From Allolobophora icterica (Eukaryota; Annelida; Clitellata; Crassiclitellata; Lumbricidae): a stretch of 64,000 nucleotides of DNA. Position 1 is the stretch's first letter. Each line of letters opens with the position of its first letter. Of this stretch, positions 27,701 to 40,832 are shown in pieces. The notes beneath the pieces are model-generated. The model was given only the letters and a program-made list of their open reading frames with translations, did not search any database and was not told where the DNA came from. Both the position numbers and the translations under genes were made by a program. Location: positions 42,935,861 through 42,999,860 of the forward strand of contig OY744613.1 of assembly GCA_963556255.1 (NCBI GenBank). Direction: 5' to 3'.

Positions 27701-30700
27701 AGTCATTCCTCATCGCTGTTGTCTCATCTGCTGATGTTGGAGGCCAGATGCTATTTGGTGTAGTGTTGTTCACGAATACCATTGAACAACATATCGATCT
27801 TAATCAGTACACAAACAGGTTGATTTTTTACATGACCTGACCACTCTGCCTGCAGTTCAATAGTATGCAGTGCCTTTTACAGTAACTGGCTTGTAAATCA
27901 ATCAATCAATCAATCAATCATGGAATTTATATTGCGCCTCTTCAAGGGCTCTACTCAGAGGCACTCCCAAGGCAGGCCTGATCAAAAAGAAAAGTCTTCA
28001 ATAGAGCGTAAAATGCTATTTGGTGTAGTGCATCTTTCAAAGCTATATTTAAAGCAATGACTTAATGTTCAAAGTATACGCTGTTCTGTATTGTGTATCT
28101 GCTAGAAGAACAGCAGTCACTTAGGCAATAATTCCCCACAGTCAGCCATTGGGTTAAGTCTTATGGACTTAATTTTTCGTAGCATCGGGAGAGGGTGTAC
28201 CACTCGTTATACCTATTTTCTGCCATGGTGGTATACACATGAACACTGACTTCTCGAGTTCCAGTTCAGCACGTTACACAATAGACTATCGTGCACCACT
28301 AGTACCTCGGTGTATCAGGTTGCAAAGAATGGAGCAGAAACGTGAATGATTCTGACACGTGAATTGAAATAATCGAAATGTTTTTTCCTGTCGTAAAAGC
28401 CTAGTGCATTAAATACCGATAAATGCATAGCTATCACTGGGTGTGCTATGTTAGTATGGCTAGGTTATTTTAGCACAGATTTGACAATTTTAAACGGTGT
28501 TAGACAGAATCATCATAAGATACGATTAGGTTAGATTCTTAATCTAAAAGTCTCTTTACTTCGTAATGAACGCCTTTGAGGACTTTTACCTTGTGAAATA
28601 CACGATGATGATATATTTTAAGTTTTATGGATCATGTTTATGAGTAGCGTCGATGAACCACGTGAACGAGGAGCTTTAACTTGCTTCAAGGTTGTTTCAA
28701 TTGTAATAAACATATAATATGTAGTATATTCAATTGTATCATTATGCAGATCCAGTCTCATTTCTGCCATCGACAGTCTTCAGTATACTACAGGAGGCGC
28801 AAACATATCTGCTGGTCTTCAATATGCTCTCAACAGTTCGTTCACTTCTTCGGCTGGCGATAGAGTTGCATATCCCAACGTTCTCATTCTAATCACCAAG
28901 TCCCGTTCAAACAACGAACAGGCAACACTGGACGTAGCAGCGATGTGCAGGCGAGCGGGAATATATGTGATTGTTCTAGCGATTGGGAACTGGTTAAATC
29001 TGTACGAGGTAAACAACATTGCCAGTCAACCGCACGCGAATAACGTCATTTTCCTCAAGGACTACCAGAGCCTCAATACCTCAATCAACCAGATTCGAAA
29101 CCTCTACTGCAATAGTAAGTTAACTTATCAATCATGGTTCGCACAATCAGCTACAAAACACGTGTACATGAAACGAAAATAGGTATTTATAGAAGTACTT
29201 ATAGAAGCCAGATTATTGTGAAATGCACAATGCCATTTTTATTTTGGTCTCAGGCGACCTCTTTGGTCTTCCTTTGTCTCTTCTGTAAGCTTTCGAAAGC
29301 CGATCATGGTTTCACGTTGTCAGGTCTTAGGCGATCAGAGGAGATTCTCCTGAAGAGAAACTATAATTATGTACGTTTTAATTAGAAACTCTCTCCGATT
29401 ACAATTACGATCACAACAGTTTATTAATCACACCAGATTATTAATCACGAAGTTAATCTTAACAGTTTATTAATCACAAGAGTTAACAGATTACAATCAC
29501 TACAGTTACAATTGCAGTTCACTTGTTTGATCTCTGCTTGATTTTGAGTATGGTCGTGTAAAATATAATTGAAAACGCATTCTTTTTAAATACCCATTAC
29601 GTCGCGAAATGTTTGCAATATTTTTCAGTCCATGCAATCTACAATCCTGAATTGCAATTTCACCAAAAAGCTGTTTCTTTCAATTATAAATGTCTATATG
29701 GCAGGACATAGCCCTGTGTGATTTAAAATGCATTTGTTGTAGATACGAATGCGTGCGCTTCCAATCCTTGCGGAAACAGAGGACAATGTTTATCTGACAG
29801 ATCTACATATACTTGTCAGTGTCCGTCTGGATTTGCAGGAACCACATGTGAAATGAGTGAGTATAACACCAACGGATGCATTACTGTGTTCAGAGGAAAG
29901 AACTCTGGAGAGTGTGTCATTTTTTGCAAAGTTTCGCAATTGTTACTAATTTACATGCGCTGATGTTAGCTGTCATACATAGATCTTAATCAGGAACGAA
30001 ACCCGAAAATTTCGGAAATGACATTTAATAGTTATTGACATGGCACATGCTGTAAGATAGCGTGTTGTATGAGGAAAGAACTCACCCAGTCTTTCATTTA
30101 CCACCATGAATTTTATTAGTAATAATTTTAATACTGTTTATCGTAAAAGAAATTAACAATATTTCTATCGAAGACACAATTTCAAGTTCCCTTGAGTCAG
30201 TCGTTTCTGCAGCTATGCGTCTTCGTCTGAGCTTGATCGCGTGATCCTGATCAGTCCGCATCAGTCCGCTTTGGCAGGTAGTGTCGACCTCTACAATCCT
30301 ATACCAACCGACGGGACCAGCAGCTCAGGTGTCAATGTCTGCGTCTTATGGATGCTATGGACGTGACAGAATCCTGAACTACGAGTTCTGTTCATGTTTT
30401 TTTCTGTAGCCTGTCGACAGCCAGTTGACATCGTATTCGCCATCGCTGCCTCAGATGGATGTGGTCCAGACAACTTTCAGAAGATGTTGGACTTCGTGGC
30501 CAGAATGGCAATCATGTTCAGTCTACAGTCATCATTCAATCGAATGTCTGTTCTGACGTTTTACGACAGCGCATCAGTGCGGTTCCACCTCGATGAATTC
30601 ACGAACATCACCGATATTCTTAACGCAATCAGCGGACCATATCTGTAAGTTACATTTGTATGTGGAATCTACTTACCCATTCTGCAGTGTTTAATCTAGT

Positions 30701-33700
30701 CCCCTCTTCTGAGGGGCGGGGGAAAGAAGGTTTGTGGGGTGGGACCAACGAGCAAGGGCGAACTTTTTGGGGAAATTTCATCCGTGTTCGAACGTCAAAC
30801 GACGTTTTTTGGAATTTTTAAGCATCACTTAGGGATTCATCTCTAAAAAACTGTAATATACCTTATTCTAATATTTTATTCTTATATTACTCGTTTACTC
30901 CTCTCAGGGGGGAGCGCAACATGTATCCTGGGGAGGGGAATTTTTCCCCCAAAAGGTGTCTACATTAAAATATTGCTGGCCTCCGGGTGATTCCCCGCCC
31001 CAAGAAAAAAAGGTGTCTAAAATAAACGCTGCCCATTCTGTTATGATATTGCTCTTCATGCTGCCATCTTCTTTATCATGTGCATCATTACAATAACCGG
31101 TGGCGCCAAATCCAAGCATATATAAAAGATTTCGCATTTCCAGTCCAATTCAATGCACTAGTAGCCTTTCAATTATTTCGACTTTGGCAGAGTTTCTCAG
31201 ACATAGTCACAAACGTCGAAGCATTCAAAACACAAATATATATGCAAATCTATGCTGTGTTTATATTTTGTCAGGTCATCAAGTATCAATGCTACAGCCT
31301 TACATACCAACGCAGCGGCAGGACTGCAAGTCATGCGACAGGAACTGGTGAACAGAAGTCGAAGTGGAGTTACGAAGGTGGGCGTTGTGCTGATGTACGG
31401 ACGGTCGTTCAACCTCACTGCCACAATCGACGAAGCCTCAAAGACCAGAAATGCAGGCATAACTCTACTGACTGTGGCCATTGGACCAAATACAGATCCA
31501 CTGGAAATGGCAGCCATTGCCAGTCAACCAACAGCCAGCAACTGGCTCAATGCCACTGATTTTGACTCACTGAACGTAGTTGAAATTCCTCTAGTTCAGG
31601 CATCTTGCAACAGTGAGTTCTCTTTTCAAGTGTAACGTGTATAGGGTCTACCTTTGTGTGTATGTAGGCTGTATTATTGCTAATTATTATTAATTATAGT
31701 GACTTCTGTATTACTATTGTGTACTATGATAATCTGTATTATGTATTGTTATGTATTATCAGTGATGGGCAATAGTTAACTAAAAAGTTGCTAACTTTTA
31801 GTTTAACTAAATTTTTTTAGTTAAGGAGGAAGTTTAACTAAAATTAAATAGTTTAGTTAAAACCATAGTTCAACTAAAAAAATTTAGTTGCTAACTAAAA
31901 AGTTTAACTAAAAAAATCAGCAATTCACAACTATTTTCCACAATGAACATTGAACACTGTCAACAACTCAACGCGAAACTTATTGTAAACACTGCATGGT
32001 TTTAGCAGCCTGTGGTTTCAAATTCGTGCACTTCTTACAGTATGCCTGTGACTGTAGGCTAGAAGAATACACATTGCATAGTTTGAAGGTGAAATTGTCA
32101 TTGACGCTCTGTATTATTACAGTTCACTTAACCTCTGTTATTGTGAAAATGTTTGTCGTAAAAAGTTTGAAAAAAAGTTGCAACAAGTTTAACTACTTTT
32201 TTAAAGTTTAGTTAACTACTTTCCAAAATTAGTTGCCAACTTTAGTTAAACTATATTTTTTTAGTTGGAAAATAGTTTTAGTTTAACTAAAAAAAATTTA
32301 GTTTAGTGCCCATCACTGTGTATTATTAACAATAATTAATAGTAATAATAATAATATTATTGTTATTAATTATAGTAACTTCTGTGGTAGCGTCTGTGTC
32401 TAAAGCACAAGACATCAACCAGTGGAATAACAAAGCAAACCGTAGTCAGGTCAACATCCATAAGATCAGTCCACTGAGATGACCTATAATGGTGGATATA
32501 CGCAAATGTCGGCGTAACTGATTAAAAAGCTTGAACTTAACAGAACAGAAAAATACTTCAATGATCATCAGATAGATGGATGATTATTAAAGAAATTCAA
32601 GGAATCGCAAAGTCTGATATTGGGTTTCAATTGTTGAACTTTATACAGGCGTCGCTGCTTGAAGATACCACAGGGCATATTTTAACTGTATAACTAGTGG
32701 GACAAATGTCCCAGTAGTCTTAGGATTTGTCCCAGGAGTTAGGCTGATTTGTCCCAGGCAATGTATGTTTAAAGTATAACTAGTGGGACAAATGTTGCAG
32801 GAGTTTTAATATTTGCCCCAGTAGTAAAATCAAATCAGAATTAGTAAAACGTATTGTCATGAAATCCCCCAAAAAGCTCATCAACTTTTTCGGGAGATGA
32901 ATTTCCAAAAAAGGTCATGAAAGTTTTTCAGAGACGAGTTCCAAAAAAAGAAAAGTCATGAACTAGACCCATGGCTGATTTTGTCTCAGTAGTCTAAATT
33001 CCTTAAAATATGCACTGAAATGCCATACTACAAAATCTCATTGCATCGTGATATCATTCGCTTAAGTGGTGCTATTTAAATTTTGTAATTGCAGTCACAG
33101 TCATGTTTGTCAAGATTAAGTTAATATGGAAAAGAATTAATTTTTGAACAGATATCGACGAATGCACTTCTAATCCATGCCGTGACGGAGGTCTTTGCAT
33201 TGACCAGATCAATGGTTACACATGCAATTGTTTAAATTCATCGACAGGAGTCAACTGTGAACGAGGTCTGGTTGCTTATTAAACATGATGTTATTCATTT
33301 AATTACATTTGTCTTATGCAATAACTCATTTAACCTTCGCAGGACGGAAAGATTTTACGATACACGGAGGACGAAGAGGGGTAATTTTTTACCCCAAAAC
33401 AATGTGTAATATCTCAACTCACAGGTAAGCTACGATGACAAATAAAGTGTCAATTGTAACATTTCCAAGGTCAAGGAATCGATTTATCATAGTGGCAATA
33501 GTGTGCAAATACTACTTTTCAAGATGGCGGTCAATATGGCCGCCAAAACACAAAAAAATGTATATCTCAGCACGTAGGTAAGCTACAATGACAAATGAAA
33601 TGTCAATTGTAACATTTTCAAGGTCAAGAAATCGATCTATTATAGTGGCAATAGTGTGGAAATACTATTGTCCAAGATGGCGGCCAACATGGCCGCCAAT

Positions 33701-36700
33701 ATATAACAATATGTATATCTCAGCTCATAGGTAAACTACAATGACACACGAAGTGTCCATTGTAACATTCCCAAGGTCAAGGAATCGATTTATTGTAGTG
33801 GCAATAGTGTGGGAATACTATTTTTCAAGATGGCGGCCAATATGTCCGCCAGACACAACAATAGGTATGTCTCTGCTCATAGGTAAGCTACAATTGCAAA
33901 TGAATTGTCAATTGTAACATATTCAAGGTCAAGGAATCGATTTATCATAGTGGCAATAGTGTAGGATTCATACTTTCCAAGATGGCGGCCAATATGGCCG
34001 CGAAAACACAAAAATATATATATCTCAGCACATAGGTAGGCTACAATGACAAATGAGGTATCAATTGTAACATTTCTAAGGGCAAAAAATCAAACTATCG
34101 TAGTGGCAATCGTGTGGGAATACTAATTTCCAAGATGGCGGCCAACATGGCCGCGAAAACACAAAAATATGTATATCTCAGGTTGTAGGTAAGCTCCAAT
34201 GACAAATGAAGTGTCAATTGTAACATTTCCAAGGTCAGGGAATCGATTTATCGCAGTGGCAACGGTGACCGATCAGTCAGCTGATTGATAATTCCTAGTT
34301 TTGTGTTTTGACGGCCATATTGGCCGCCATCTTGGAAATCAGTATTCACACACTATTGCCACTGCGATAAATCGATTCCTTGGCCTTGGAAATGCTACAA
34401 TTGACACTTCATTTGTCATTGTATCTTACCTACGAGCCGAGATATACACATTTTTGTGTTTTGGAGGCCATGTTGGCCGCCATCTTGGACAGTAGTACTC
34501 GCACACTATTGCCACTGCGATAAATCGATTCCTTGACCTTGGAAATATTACAATTGATCCTTCATTTGTCGTTTTAGCTCACCCATGAGCTGAGACATGC
34601 ATATTTTTGTTTTGGCAGCCATATTGGCCGCCATCTTGGAATGTAAACTATCCAAAATTATGAAACTATTAACACTCAGTTCCATGGTAGATTCCACACT
34701 TGATTTATGATTCTAGGTCATTTATGAGCTCATATCTTTAAAAAATATATCTGCCCTATGAACGAAAAAATAACGACGTCGAGGACGAAGAGGGGTAAAT
34801 TTTTACCCCAGGACACTTTGGATTGAAAAATCTTTTTCCCACCACATGGCAATGTGGTGGGTATGCAGTCAGAATATGTCATTGGTGGTAACTTGTAAAC
34901 ATGTGGAACGACAAAGGATACCTACCTACAGTTGCTCCGCAATCAACATCCAAACACCCCTGGGGTAATTATTTACCCCTTTCCGTCCTGCGAAGGTTAA
35001 ATACGCTGGTACTTGATATAGTTTCCTTGTATCGCATCAGTGGTAGGCCCTATAATTATTTTCTACAAGTGAGGGACTGCTCTCGGTGGCATGTTCGTGG
35101 ATCGTGGACGTAACCACCTGTCGTCATTCCACATTATCGAGCTTGCTTGGCCCAGAGACCCTGAACATGAAGAGCTCTGTCCTATTTACGGTTGTACTCA
35201 ATGTGTGTGCGAGGGCCACCTCTGGTGAACTGATTCTAAACTACGAATATCTTGCACCTATACTAACGCAATTATGCCATATTCTAACTTACCAAACGCA
35301 TACAGAACTTCACTGTAAACTGCTTTTCCTTTATTCTTACTTTATTCCACAATATCTTACATGACGCTGCCTTGTATCGTGCTGCTTTATCTCGTATACA
35401 TATAGTACATCGCTGTGTAACGCGCTGCATTGGCATTAAAGAACATAACATAACATGTTATAGTGCATGGTGCAACGTTACATTAGGCCTAAGATTTAAT
35501 TGGTTCAGATTTCAGAAGACCTGTAAGCTGTGTTGTAACCACTGCAAGTTAATCTGGAAAGCTTAACAGTCCATCTTTACTGGTTTCCTCATAATAGCAC
35601 TTAAACAGTAGCCTACTATATCCAAACCATTCCACAAGTCTACAACTGCTGCACTTTCGATTTCTGCTCAGATACTCTTTTCAGTTAACATTCCAATCTA
35701 TTGCAGGTTGTGAGGGAGTGTTGGACATATGTCTCGTGTTAGACGCATCTGGAAGTATTCGTATTGAACGATTTCCAGAGATCCTGGTCTACGTCAACTC
35801 TCTGATCGACCAATTGGAAGTTTCTCCATCGAAGACGAGAATAGCCGCCGTCAAGTACAGCGATGACGCCTTCCTTCAGTTCTACCTCAACTCACACACT
35901 ACGAAACAGGATGTACAGCTCGCTATCAAACGAATATCGTTTATTGGTGGACGAACAAACACAGCAAGTGGAATTGCCATGATGGTACAGTCTTGTCTTT
36001 GCTGGATAAGAGAAGAATGTGCACCTTAACCTAGCCTTGAGGCAGCCATGGGTATGAAGTGTTAGTTACTTACACTTTCTTAGCCTCTGCATACGAATGT
36101 GGATGGCTAGTCCTCTCCCTTGCCATCTAATCTTCCCACCGACAGTGTACGTACGGTCAGTGTACTCATTATAGCTGAGTTTGCTAGAGGCACACGTGGA
36201 GCAGCAATCTCGAGCTATATTACTGCCCTGGCGAGGATTTGAACCCCGACCTCTCGATTGAGTCCAGCACGCTATCCACTGCACTATCGAGCGCCCATTT
36301 TCTAAAGCACTTATTCGAAGCCGATTACTTCATTCCGTTAAGGTCTTTGTAGCAGACTGCTACTTGGAATTTTTTTCTTAAATTCGAAGGGTATTTCGAA
36401 GATCAGGAAGAAAAGTCCTAATTCTAGAGAATTATTACGGGAATAATTTGTAACCGAAGTTATTAATTTTTAAACCGTCTGCCCTGTGAGTGCGCTGTAG
36501 TCTGGTGCTTAGCGTGCTAGTCTGTAAATCAAAGGTAGGCTTTTCAAATCCTGCCAGGGTTAATTTCCGTTTCATTAGTTCCCCTAGACGACTCTGCTAT
36601 TGAAAGTAAAATGATCTTACACTTCAGTGGGAAGATTCGACGGCGAGAGAGAGAGGACTGGCCAATCAGCTTCACATTCCGAAGCAAAGGGTAATGTCTC

Positions 36701-39700
36701 GTGCCCATGGATGGATCTTTAGTTAGGTTAGGTTAAGGGACTGCTTAGTCTTCTTTACTTCTTCTAAGTATTTTTTCATCTTCGACAGTTCATCCGTCCA
36801 TCCATCATTCCGTCCATCCATACATACATACATACATCCATCCATCCGTCCATTAATCCATCCATCCATTAATCCATCCATCCATCCATCCACTCGACCA
36901 TCCACTCAACCATCCATCCATCCATCCATCCATCCATCCATCCATCCATCCATCCATCCATCCATCCATCCATCCATCCATCCATCCATCCATCCATCCA
37001 TCCATCCATCCATCCATCCATCCATCCATCCATCCATCCATCCATCCATCCATCCATCCATCCATCCATCCATCCATCCATCCATCCATACATCCATCCA
37101 TCAGTTATTTTTTAGATTCATTCCTCGTTCCCGAACTCATTTGCAGATGGACAGGGTATTTACTTCCACCAATGGCGATCGTCCTGATGTTCCGAATGTG
37201 GCGATTGTTCTGACCGACGGAAACTCGAACATCAACACTGAGCTGACTGCTCCAACGGCCGTTTATGCTCGCAACAGAGGCGTCCATATCATTGTATTTG
37301 GAGTCGGTACCGATGTGAACATCCACGAACTGAGGAACATTGCTTCGGAACCAATCAACCAAACAGTCTTCGTCGTTTCCACCTGGAAAGATCTTCCGCA
37401 ATTGAAAGATGGAATGATCTCAGCCACGTGCGACAGTAGGTCTCCGGCTACATGTATTTTTATTGTATAATTGTAATTTTTTTAATTATATTTTTTATTG
37501 CATTGTATTGCATTTATTGTACTGTGTTTTATTACATTGCATCGCCAGGCCCACCGAGAGGGGGGCAGGGGGGCAAATGCCCAGGGGCCCGGCGACTTTT
37601 TAGGGGCCCGGGCCGGGCCCGCAATCAACTTATGAAAAATATTATAATCAGTTATACAAAGTTTATGATTTATGCCTTTTTAAATATATTATCTGACGCT
37701 AACTACAATCAGTTTAAACTTCAAGCATCTGAATAAAATCATAGTTGTATTATTGTATATAATTATAAATATAATATTGTACGGTCGTACACGCACTTTT
37801 ATTATTTCAATTTGTGATTTTTTATTTTTTTTCGAACGACCGTACGATTTTATATTTATATAAAGCCTAAGGATAGTTTTAGAGGCCCGTAACTGCTCTG
37901 CCTAGGGGCCCGTGACTGTTCTGACTAGGGGCCCGCGACTGCTCTGCCTAGGGACCCGGAATTTCTGTCGGCGGCCCTGTGCATCGCTCATGTAGGCCTA
38001 TGGCATCGAATTTTGGTGTAGCGGATACTTCAAGCGTCGTATCGCATTGCAGTTCATTTCACTGCATTGCACATCATTCGTTTTTATTGCATTGTAGACT
38101 GTTTTGTGTTGCACCACACACTTTCAGCGCCAGTTAGTCTTGCTTAATTTGTCATTGCGTTGAACTCTGCGATCGGATGGCCTACGTTGAATACGTTCCT
38201 ATATATAGTTTTATAGCCTAGTATTGATTTTTTTATTATGACTTGGTTTTTACTGACCCATCGATCGATGTCTTGTCCATTATACACTGGCGCTACTCAA
38301 ATTTAATTATTAACTAGTAATTCATCATCATCAGTTTCTGACGCCAGCCATTTGGCGGCGATGGGTATGACTAAATGATCTCCATTGTCCTCAGCAATTT
38401 GCAAAGTCTATTGCTCTTCCTAGTGTTAGTCCAAGTGTAGTCTTGGTCTGCGTTTGTTTCTTTTCCTTCGAATCTTGCATGTAGTGCACTTGCGGGATTC
38501 GATCATCTGGCATAATCTGTACAACGTACATGTCCAAACCATCGGAGTCTTCGTTGAATGACTTTGTCTAGCAGAATTGTTTGGATGCTTAATGTTTGTC
38601 CTATGCCATCGTTTCTTATTTCTGTAGTCTTGAAATCCTTGTTTTGAAATTACGAATGCTAATCAAATAATTATGTGGGTATAAAAGGGTGACCATTTGT
38701 TTGCTGTTGTGATTTCATATTTGCGCCTCAGCCGATATCGACGTGTAATCAAGAGTACAACGTTTCCACGCACAACGCTTTAATGAACCAGTATATTAGG
38801 TTTCCCAGTTTCATTTCGTGTCTGCACGCACGTCCTTGTGAAAACCATGGCTACTGCACTAACTGCAGGAAGTAACTTATCTTAAAATGTTACTTATAAT
38901 AGGGTTGGTGATGGGTAAGTGGGACACTTAAGGGAATGGCGTGCAGTCGTGGAGTCGATATATTAAAACAGACCAAACTAAATGCATATACAGACAGTTT
39001 AGACTGTGTCTGATTCCAGGAGCTACTAAAGTGGGACAAAATAGGTATTAAAGTGGTCCATAACTTGATGTTGCTTAGGAAGGCACGACAATCTACAATT
39101 TTTTCGGAAAACGGTAAAGTGGTCCACTATTGCTACTAAAGTGGTCCAACACTGATAGGCTCTATGAGCATAAAAACCTAAAGGCCTATAGGCCTAGTTA
39201 ACATACAAAAAGATAGTCAATGATAACTGAAGGCTAGAAGGTAAGTTGTTACGCACAGAGAGCACAAAAAAATCATCATCATCTAAAATTCCATTTATCT
39301 CCCCACATGGCTCGTGGCACCACAGAAAACAGCGGCTGCATTGTATCCAAGACTGTGCGAGTTTCTTGTCGGCTTTACTGTTCTCGACAACACTACACTC
39401 GTAGCAAGTGGAGGGCTCATTTGTAGGCCTATAGTCGGTCGCAGCTTTCTTTTTTGCTTTCTTGTTTTTCGGCTTAGCTGTCACTTCATTTTCTTTCTTC
39501 CGTCTCTTTACTTTGCTTCCATTAGAAGTAGGGCCATTCAAGTTCTCTCCCCCTTGTTTTTCTTAGGCTTATGTCGACTGACCTTCTCTTTCAGAAACTC
39601 GCCATGTTCCTTGCTGGTCAGTATGTGAGTAGGCGACTTAATCACTAGTCTAGTGCTTAGTTCAGCTGGAATAGGCTGTCCCACTTTAGCAGCAGATCGC

Positions 39701-40740
39701 TGTCCCACTTTGACAACACAGCTGTCGCTAAAGTGGGACACCTATACACCAGCAGGCTTTGTAAATGCATGTTGACATTTGGTGATAAAAACCGTTGCTG
39801 GTAATTCATTTCGTCAGTATATTTCAACATAAATTGCATTCAATATAATTATTTATCGTTAGTGTCGACAATGGCCTTAGCAAGTTAATGTTATCAAAAT
39901 TATGAATACCGCAAATTCACTAACTTTCGAAAATTGAATGTTACACGCACAACCAAAGGCCATTAAACACTTACAAATAAAACGTCTGTACGCACATATT
40001 AATGACGTCGGGTATATTGCCATAGACTATGTATTTTTAGATTTTGGATGTATTGGACATGCCATAGACTATGTATTTTTAGATTTTGGATGTATTGGAC
40101 ATAATACGCATGTAAGCCTCACTAGCTTAGCTGTCCCACTATAGTGGTCTGTCCCACTTACCCATCACCCACCCTATGTGGTCTCTTTTAAAGTACGAAA
40201 CAGTAAGAGAAAAACTTTATATACCTAACCGAGTTCACAAGACTTTAGCGCTAACATATACATGTATATAAATGGCGACTATAATTTATATGAGTAAACT
40301 GATTAAATGCTGTTAATGCAGTTAATATCATTACTTCAAAAGCGTATTCATTTTTTATAACTTATTACTTTGCGTTGAACTACAGGTCGTGATTGGTGTG
40401 CGAGTAACCCATGCCAGAATCTGGGAACATGTCGGAAATCATTTATGTCGTTTATCTGTGACTGTCCTGTTCCTTTCTCTGGACTGAACTGTGAAAGAAG
40501 TGAGTAGAACTCTTCTTCTCCTACCACTAATTCAATTTCCTACCTTAACCGTCGAATCCTTTGCCTTCCAGGCTTCTCGTCCGCAACGAAACCCGCCTTA
40601 GACGTTCCTCTGCCCCTCTCTCTGGCAACCGGACTCTGAACTTCTCTTGACCATTTTATGGTCAACCCCCTTTACCTAGGCGCCCTTATAACGGCAAGGC
40701 TATGCACGGCGCCATATAAATTGTTGTTGTTGTTGTTGTT

Positions 40741-40832
<92 letters not shown>

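Noticed and set aside
36853..37101. Met-Asp-Gly-Trp repeat proteins on the minus strand
   Set aside because: Pure translation of the CATC microsatellite; open in several frames because the unit has no stop.
36779..37104. CRISPR-like or satellite array
   Set aside because: Short tandem units without spacers, in animal DNA; a plain microsatellite.
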